Assembly: GCF_020509005.1 (NCBI RefSeq)
Contig: NC_063024.1
Span: forward strand, 620,001-684,000
Source of the DNA: Fulvia fulva
Taxonomy: Eukaryota > Ascomycota > Dothideomycetes > Mycosphaerellales > Mycosphaerellaceae
Length of the DNA stretch: 64,000 bases
Direction of reading: 5' to 3'
Shown here: positions 57,788 to 64,000 of the stretch, piece by piece
How positions within the stretch are numbered: position 1 is the first letter of the stretch
Layout of the letters: each line of letters starts with the position of its first letter
Translations under genes and position numbers: made by a program
Notes under the pieces: generated by a model
Databases searched by the model: none
What the model was told of the DNA's origin: nothing
What the model saw: the letters and a program-made list of their open reading frames with translations, nothing else

Positions 57788-58193
57788 TGAAGCGTAGGAG
57801 TTGTTGTTGAGGAGCTATGAATGATGGGTAGCTTATTAAGCTTGTGCTCTCATGGAGGACCCAAAATGGTGACGACGACGTGCTTGTCAAGTGATAGAAT
57901 CACATCCGCCGTGCCCAGCTCGACCTCCGACCTCCGTCAAGACGAGATCCGACGCATCGTACAGGTCACTTGACTCACGAGAAGAAGGCCAAGTAGAATC
58001 CCAGCACACCAGGTCGTCTCACCACCGACCTCGTAATACCACTGCCTAACCACTCCAACAATCTCCATCTCATCTCAATGAGCACCATAGCCTTCGCCTC
58101 CTACCCATCCAGCACCACACCTCGTCACCTCGGCGTCGACAGTTTCGGCTTCGATCTCTTCTTCCCTACCACATTCAACTTCTCCAAGCTAAC

Positions 58194-59264
58194 ATGGAAG
58201 CGCTCAACACCAACGTCGACCTGGCAAGCCTTGAAGGCAGGTCTGTACTCATTACGGGCGGTGCATCGGGTACGTTACTCTGAACAGCATGATAGCCACG
58301 CACAGCCCGCTGAAGCTGGAGTGCTCGGGCTCGCTGAGGCTGGAGCTCGCTAATCACTCCCCAAAGGCATCGGCCTAGCAACCGCCAAAGCCTGGGCCTC
58401 CGCCGGCGCCTACATAACCCTCGCCGACATCCAACCCCTCGAAAAAGGCCAAAAACTCGCCTCCGACCTCTCCCACAACGGCCAACACGTCAACTACGCC
58501 TTCTGCGACGTCACGTCCTGGGAGTCTCAACTCGAAGCTTTCCGCTCCGCAGTGCGATTCTCCCCCCGCCAAACGCTGGACATCGTGGCCACATTCGCGG
58601 GCACCGCCTTCGCCCCGGGGAATGAGGTGGAGCATGTCTTGTTTGCTGGTGAACCGAGTCTTGACGCGGATTTGAAGTCGCCGAATACCAAGAACATCGA
58701 CGTGAATTTGACGGGCGTGTATTACTCCTCCTTCCTGGCTTTATACCTCTTCCGCCTCCCCGCCTCCGACGCCTCCCCACCGGGCGACAAGAGTCTCATC
58801 TTCGTCTCCTCGATTGGCGGGTACATGGACTCGCCCAAAGCGTCCACTTACCCGGCGAGTAAATTCGGCGTCCGGGGGCTGTTTAGAAGCACGCGCGCCA
58901 GGACGCTGGAGTTGGGGGTTAGGTGTAATTTGCTGGCGCCGTGGTTTGTGGATACGCCGTTGATTGCGCCGGTCAAGAGTGCGATGGCGAAGAGGGGGGT
59001 GGAGATGGGGAGGGTGTTGGCGTTTGCGACGATGGAGGATTGTGTGAGTGCGGCGAGCTTTTGTGCGGTGGATGGGGGGTTGCATGGTGAGGGGTTTGTT
59101 GGGGAGGGTGTAGGATTGTGCTGACGACTTTTGTGTTAGGGAGAGCGATTGCTATTCAGCCGGAGGGGACGTTTGATTTGAAGGATGATGTTGAGGATGG
59201 GTGGGGTGGGGATCAGTTGAGGCCGATCATGAAGCGGAGGAGGGAGGCTGGGTTTGATGCTTGA
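58194..59264 (+). CDS. adhA: Short-chain alcohol dehydrogenase, AdhA/AflH-like
   Basis: Three exons, 58194-58269, 58367-59086 and 59140-59264, join in phase to 306 residues. The cofactor motif TGGASGIG is split by intron 1, CDVTSW binds the adenine side, SSIGGYM carries the catalytic serine strand, and YPASK is the catalytic Tyr-x3-Lys. Its position between nor1 and the CYP60-like gene matches the nor1-adhA-verB arrangement I recall from Dothistroma. AdhA oxidises 5'-hydroxyaverantin to the ketone that cyclises to averufin. Without that context, only a general SDR call would be justified. No lesion. The coding sequence is unusually G-rich near its end (58970-59110). Confidence 0.75.
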
Positions 59265-59662
59265 GCTCGTGCGCGGAGACTGCATCGTGTTCTGATTCTC
59301 GATTGTTGTGGTCAGCGTCGATGAAGCCATAGAGTGTACGAGGGTCCGACATGGGCATGTCCCTATACACGTAGGCATGAATCGAATTGCAATAAGAATG
59401 ATCGGGAAACGACACCAAGCCAGTACGGTCGCCTGTTAGACGATACTTGATAGTCTTGCACCTCGTATCTTCTTACCATAGGCTCTTCACGCGTCTCGAA
59501 ACACCTACTCATTCGCATGCCCCTGCTATGCCTCAACTCTACAATCTCCGGCATGAAATGATATGGAATTCATATTGCATTGTACATCTCTTAAAACTCA
59601 ATATCATAACCTATCGTACTCGTCTTATCGCATACCTGCTCGTAAGGGACATTCACTCTGTC

Positions 59663-59955
59663 AACATGTCAGTACGAGTCGTGTCGTCTGCTTCTCGAGA
59701 AACACCTGCATTACATACCATCAGCATTGCATGCTCATATGATGACACCAAAGACGATTCGGTGCTTACCATGCCTTGTGCGAGCCTTTGCCATTCCTTG
59801 ACGTTCTCCGGCTTCGCGTCCTCCTTCAGCTTGAACCATGCTATCGACACTGTCAGCGAACCATTACATCGGATGGAATGGGAAGGCTTGAAGGGCCACA
59901 TGAGAGCAACAATCCCTCGCCCTCTCGACGACATACCAATGTGAAAGACACCCAT
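59663..59955 (-). pseudogene. Dabb-like (dimeric A/B barrel) mini-gene or relic
   Basis: On the minus strand, MGVFHI (59955-59937) splices to AWFKLKEDAKPENVKEW (59840-59770), the first strand and helix of Dabb-domain proteins. A third piece (59705-59663) ends after 14 residues. The total of about 44 residues is less than half the usual 100. Intron borders are canonical. Dabb proteins occur in several fungal anthraquinone clusters, so this may be a pathway relic between adhA and the verB-type P450. Confidence 0.4.
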
Positions 59956-60369
59956 GACGCCCAGGGCATTCGTAAGCGACAACCACAGAATGTGGAAAGG
60001 CAGCATCGGAATCTCAACAGTCTACAACCAGGACAGCATCCATTACTACGTTTACGGACATGGCTGCCATCAGTGGTGTGCGCTGATACCATGTCCGCTT
60101 TCTTCGGGGAACAGCCAGGTCGAGTCCCGAGCTCAGCTAGCCAGCTCCGACTCCGACATACTTACTGGTCTATCTATACTTCACGTGCGATGCCGAGCGA
60201 CCCTTTACACGAGGCAGCACGCTGCTGGAACGATGAATGGCTTAGTATGATGTCCTATCGTACAGCTGGAGTCGGGTCGTTGCTGCGTCCGTCTACCTCC
60301 TAGTAGGCTTGCGAGCGATATCGTGGTAAGCAGGGCTTCACACCACGCCTCCGCCATCCAATGCCCCAG

Positions 60370-60380
60370 TCGCTGTCCGA
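60370..60380 (+). promoter_or_regulatory. Candidate AflR site upstream of the verB-type P450
   Basis: TCGCTGTCCGA fits TCGSWNNSCGR and lies 143 bases before the P450 ATG at 60523, similar to the spacing at the other two sites. Confidence 0.55.
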
Positions 60381-60522
60381 CATGCGCAAGAGCCCTAGTA
60401 GATGGTCTCTATGTACTAACACGTCGTCTCCATCCCTCACGTTCTTGTCTCTGGCTTGCTATATCTGCTGACTGCTAGGTCGAGCCTCTTGCCTTTTATC
60501 CTGATCAGCGCTGCCATCAATC

Positions 60523-62224
60523 ATGTCGTCAGCGCCTGATGTCGCTCTCTCATTGAGACTGACCCAACTACTTCCGGGTCTTCAAACCGGTGACATCCTC
60601 ACGACCATCCTTTCGATTCTCGGCATAGCTCTGTCTGCAATCGCTGCGTGGGGCATCTCAACCTGCGTCTACAACCTCTACTTCCACCCTCTCGCGAGCT
60701 ACCCGGGTCCATTTCTATGGCGAGCAAGCTCACTGCCATGGAAGATTGCACTTCTCAAGGGAACAATGCACCATGACCTGATGCGCTTCCACGAAGTATA
60801 CGGCCCCGAGCTCCGCCTGAAGCCAGACGAGCTCTCTTACGCAAACGCTCAAGCATGCAAGGACATTCACGCTCACGTGCCTGGCCGGCCAGAGTTTCTC
60901 AAGGATCCCATTCGTCTGCCACTGGCACCCAACGGTGTCATGAGCATTCTCGTCTCGGACACCAAGAACCACGCTCGCTTCCGCCGTCTGTTCGGCCACG
61001 CGTTCAGCGACAAGGGTCTGCGAACACAGCAGAAGACCATCAATACCTACGCCGACCAGTTCATGGAAGTCCTTAAGGAAGTCGCTGATACCGGCAAGTC
61101 CGTCGAGATGGTCAACTACTACAACATGGCCGTCTTCGACACTATCGGTGCTCTTGCATTTGGAGAGTCCTTCAACAGCATGCGTCATCGCAAGATCCAC
61201 CCGTGGGTCGACGCCATCCATAAGAACCTCAAGTCCGTCGCTATCTCCCACGTCATGCGATCGATGGGCATTGAGCCCTTGACACCATACATCCTGCCCA
61301 AGGACCTTCGTGGTGCTCGCGCCAACAACTACTCCTACGCCATCGAGAAGATCAACCGCCGCATGCAACAGACTGGTGAGCAGGGTGACTTCTGGGACCG
61401 CGTGATCGTCAAGAGCGGCGCTGAGGGTGAGATTAACGATGGTACTGGTATGTCTAAGGGTGAGATGCTTAACAATGCCGCTGTCATGGTGGTCGGTGGC
61501 TCTGAAACCTCTGCTTCTGCGCTCTGTGGTGCTACTTACCTGCTCGCACACTCGCCGGACAAGATGAAGAAGGCCGTCAAGGAGATTCGCGAGACGTTCA
61601 AGGCTAGCGAGGATATTACCCTGCAGAGTGTCACCGGCATGCAATACCTGACGGCCGTTATTGACGAGACGCTGCGCATGTACCCGTCGGTTCCTGGACA
61701 GCCGCCTCGTGTTGTGCCAAAGGGTGGTGCTACTGTTTGTGGCAAGTTGGTGCCTGAGGAGGTGGGTGCCTATACTCTCTGACGGATGAATTGAAACATC
61801 ACTAACATTCAAACCAGACCCGCGTCGGCGTCTCCCACATCGGAACATACTTCGCCTCCTACAACTTCACCCGCAGCCACGAATTCATCCCCGAACGCCA
61901 CATCGACAAATCTCTCTTCCCAGACGACAACTACGCCGCCTACCAGCCCTGGTCCGTCGGTGTGCGAAACTGCATCGGCAAGAACCTGGCATACGCCGAG
62001 CTGCGTCTTATCCTCGCAAAGGTATACCTGCATCCATTCACCCTGACGTTCCACGTCACAATCACAACAACGACATGCTAACAGTAATCACTCAGACTCT
62101 CTGGCATTATGATATTACGCTTGACCGCAGCAAGACGGGCGATTTCCTTGACCAGAAAATTTGGAGTATTTGGGCGAAGCGGGAGTTGTGGATGAAGATT
62201 TCTTTGGCGGAGAATGCAAAGTAG
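60523..62224 (+). CDS. verB: Cytochrome P450, CYP60-like (versicolorin B desaturase VerB type)
   Basis: Three exons, 60523-61761, 61818-62021 and 62096-62224, join in phase to 523 residues. An N-terminal membrane segment (TILSILGIALSAIAAWGI) precedes YPGPFLW, the I-helix VGGSETSASAL, the K-helix DETLRMYP and the heme loop WSVGVRNCIG (Cys about 465). The C-terminus (DFLDQKIWSIWAKREL) is of the CYP60 kind and parallels the avnA-type gene at 8774-10514. Adjacent to nor1 and adhA, it is best read as VerB/AflL, which desaturates versicolorin B to versicolorin A. AvnA and VerB roles could be swapped between the two. No lesion. Confidence 0.8.
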
Positions 62225-62642
62225 ATGTGCCTGCGACCAGATCTCCTGCTGCCTGGCCGGACTATCATGCGGGACGGTATTTGCTTGTCCTCATGGCGAG
62301 GAAGCAGAGATGGGATAGGGTAGGCAGGCGGCTGGAAGGGAGTAGGAAGATGGTAGAGAGTGCTGCGGCGCATCGGTTTGTGGGGGGTGGAGTGGGTTCA
62401 TGATGATGTTGATGCATGTCTCGTAGGTATCGTCCGCGTTCAGACTTCACGTCTCACGGCAAATGTCTCATCTACATCCAGTGGAACAGGAAAACATAAG
62501 CATTCTCGTTGCCATTCGCTCAGACCATGTAAGCAAACAGCAGCCTTTGTCGCAGCTTGAGTTCTACTTATCTTCCGTGACTGCACCACCAGACCTTGAC
62601 ACGATCATCAAACCCTTGCAACAACAAGAACCTCCAACCACC

Positions 62643-63514
62643 ATGTCTCTACCCACCGGAGATCAATTCCTGCTGCGCCTCGTGATCGCCTCGCGCTCTG
62701 ATCCCACCTCCCAGGAGGACTCTGAATGTCCTATCTGCTGTGAAGTACTCCCCACTCCACGCTCGCCCCCATCACACTCCACCGCTGACTACCGCAGACC
62801 TACCCAGACCTCCTGCGAACACCTTGCAATCACCTCTTCTGCTATGCCTGCCTCGCAACCTGGCCTCGAACATCGAACACGTGCCCCAACTGCCGCGCTG
62901 TTCTTTTCATAGACCCGCCCGCTCCGGCAGCAATGGTTCTACCAGACCAGCCGAGGGTGCTGAGACGTCTTGCTCCTGAGCAACTGCTCGACTGGGAGAC
63001 TTCGGGAAGTGTGCGTGAAGATCAGGTAGATCCGCGAGCGGAGTCTTTGAACCGGGAGATTGAGGCTGTCGTTGCAGTTATACCAGTGGAGAGGAGGACT
63101 GCGCCACCACCGGCCGATGGCTTGACTCGGAGTGCTCTGCTGACAGATACGACGCAACGGGTCCTGGTAGACGACGCAGCGAGGCAGTCGCGAGGTCACG
63201 GTGATATGCCACCTAACGTCTTCGATGCTGCTTCACGCCGTTCAATTCCCAATCCACCACGACGTCCAAGACGACGACCAGAAACAGACGGATCATCTAC
63301 ACCCACCACTGCGCGTCCACGCCAGCGGCGTCTCTATATCCCGCGAGATGCACAAAGCATGGCACCACCATCGATCTCACAGCAGCAGCAGCAAGAGGCT
63401 CCGTTCGCCCAGCCCGAAATCTTGACAGCTGAGCACACTGTCGAGGCCAGACACGATAGGGCACCACGAGGAAGAACGGAGCTCAAACGTCCCCACCCCC
63501 GAAGTCGTGACTGA
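62643..63514 (+). CDS. RING-finger protein (probable E3 ubiquitin ligase)
   Basis: Two exons, 62643-62744 and 62798-63514. The 53-base intron (GTACTC, branch GCTGAC, CGCAG) restores a C3HC4 RING: CPIC in exon 1, then TPCNHLFCYACL and CPNC in exon 2. The rest (about 200 residues) is low-complexity, rich in Pro, Arg and Gln. The start at 62643 is preferred because it leaves a short N-terminus before the RING, but an in-frame ATG at 62463 exists. The C-terminal end is uncertain, since charged frames continue downstream. Confidence 0.65.
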
Positions 63515-64000
63515 TGCAGACATGCAGGATCTTGACGTTCACCCGCCGACTAGACGGAGACGTACGTGCCTTCACGCCACCCCCGCCGTCCGCTAGAAAA
63601 ACACCACATCAGGACCTCGCGCGTCAAGTCTATGCAGAACAAGGCCAGCTGGAAGGAAGCTTGCGTCCTGGAACAAGGACTCCAGGAGTGACAGCAGTGC
63701 CGACAAGACTGTCCGTTGAGGCTGGCGAGGATGAATGTGGAGATATTGGCAGGGTTGGAAGCTCGGAGGAGGTTGGTGCGGGAGTTTCCGAGGTATAGTA
63801 GTTTGGTCTCAGCGGATGAGTATCTAGGCTTAGTAGCTCGGCCGGAGTTTGCGCGGGAGGAGGAAGAGGAAGAGATGGAGGGGAAGGAAGAAGGAGTAGA
63901 AGAAGGAGAAGGATTGTAGGATTCGCAGGTCATTGGGGCTCTTGTTCCGTGGCGCGTATGCTCGTTTCAAGGGTTGTAAGACTGACTGTTCGCTTTGAGG
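63515..64000. other. Right-end stretch, possible further exons of the RING gene
   Basis: A frame up to 63919 reads LARMNVEILAGLEARRRL and ends in a Glu-rich tail. It could be a last exon of the RING gene, but a TGA in the same frame upstream (about 63690) and the lack of a clear splice leave this open. Confidence 0.3.

Noticed and set aside
60730..61848. 372-residue minus-strand open frame.
   Set aside because: It is antisense to the verB-type P450, and its composition is explained by the codon pattern of that gene.
62745..62835. Apparent frameshift inside the RING finger.
   Set aside because: A normal 53-base intron (62745-62797) with branch site restores a perfect C3HC4 pattern.
1..64000. 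CRISPR arrays, rRNA genes, bacterial-type operons.
   Set aside because: None seen. Short introns and gene families are fungal throughout.

Overview
The window looks like nuclear DNA of a filamentous ascomycete. Genes carry short GT-AG introns of about 47-100 bases, and the gene content includes HET-domain proteins, fungal P450s, a Zn2Cys6 regulator and a GT17 enzyme. The best match for the secondary-metabolism genes is the aflatoxin/dothistromin (norsolorinic acid to versicolorin) family, as known from Dothistroma and relatives (Dothideomycetes, Mycosphaerellaceae). That placement rests on remembered family features, not on a search.

Layout. 1-15.7 kb: first pathway block. A hexA-type fatty acid synthase alpha gene (minus strand, running off the left edge) is divergent from an intact hexB-type beta subunit, followed by a CYP60-like P450 (avnA-type), a decayed short-chain dehydrogenase, an aflR-type Zn2Cys6 regulator with a frameshift before its zinc cluster, and an ordB-type oxidoreductase. 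16.3-33.8 kb: a segment bounded by two inverted 352-bp repeat copies. It holds a glutathione transferase fused to an AsaB/CmcJ-type oxidoreductase, two broken HET genes, ketopantoate reductase, COQ4, an F-box-like gene, a NAPE-PLD-like hydrolase, an NmrA-like gene and a small zinc-finger-like gene. 34-44.5 kb: a GT17 glycosyltransferase, two tandem kinase-like paralogues (the first with a nonsense codon), a methyltransferase relic, a GNAT enzyme and an intact methyltransferase. 44.7-54.3 kb: a MITE-like element, a P450, a zinc alcohol dehydrogenase and an OPT transporter. 56.3-62.2 kb: second pathway block, nor1 (minus), adhA-type SDR and verB-type P450, with a tiny Dabb-like relic between the last two. 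The right end holds a RING-finger gene.

How the genes fit together. HexA and HexB would supply the hexanoyl starter, Nor1 would reduce norsolorinic acid, the avnA-type P450 and adhA-type SDR would act between averantin and averufin, OrdB is a helper oxidoreductase of the averufin step, and the verB-type P450 would desaturate versicolorin B. Sites fitting the AflR consensus TCGSWNNSCGR lie upstream of the avnA-type, nor1/adhA and verB-type genes. The 11-base core is identical at two of these sites.

The striking feature is selective decay. hexA has an in-frame TGA, aflR has lost frame just before its DNA-binding domain, and the SDR next to it has both a dead splice acceptor and a TGA. Both HET genes, one kinase and one methyltransferase are also broken, while hexB, both CYP60-like P450s, nor1, adhA, ordB and the housekeeping genes read cleanly. 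If these lesions are real and not assembly errors, the pathway in this strain is probably silent or being lost.
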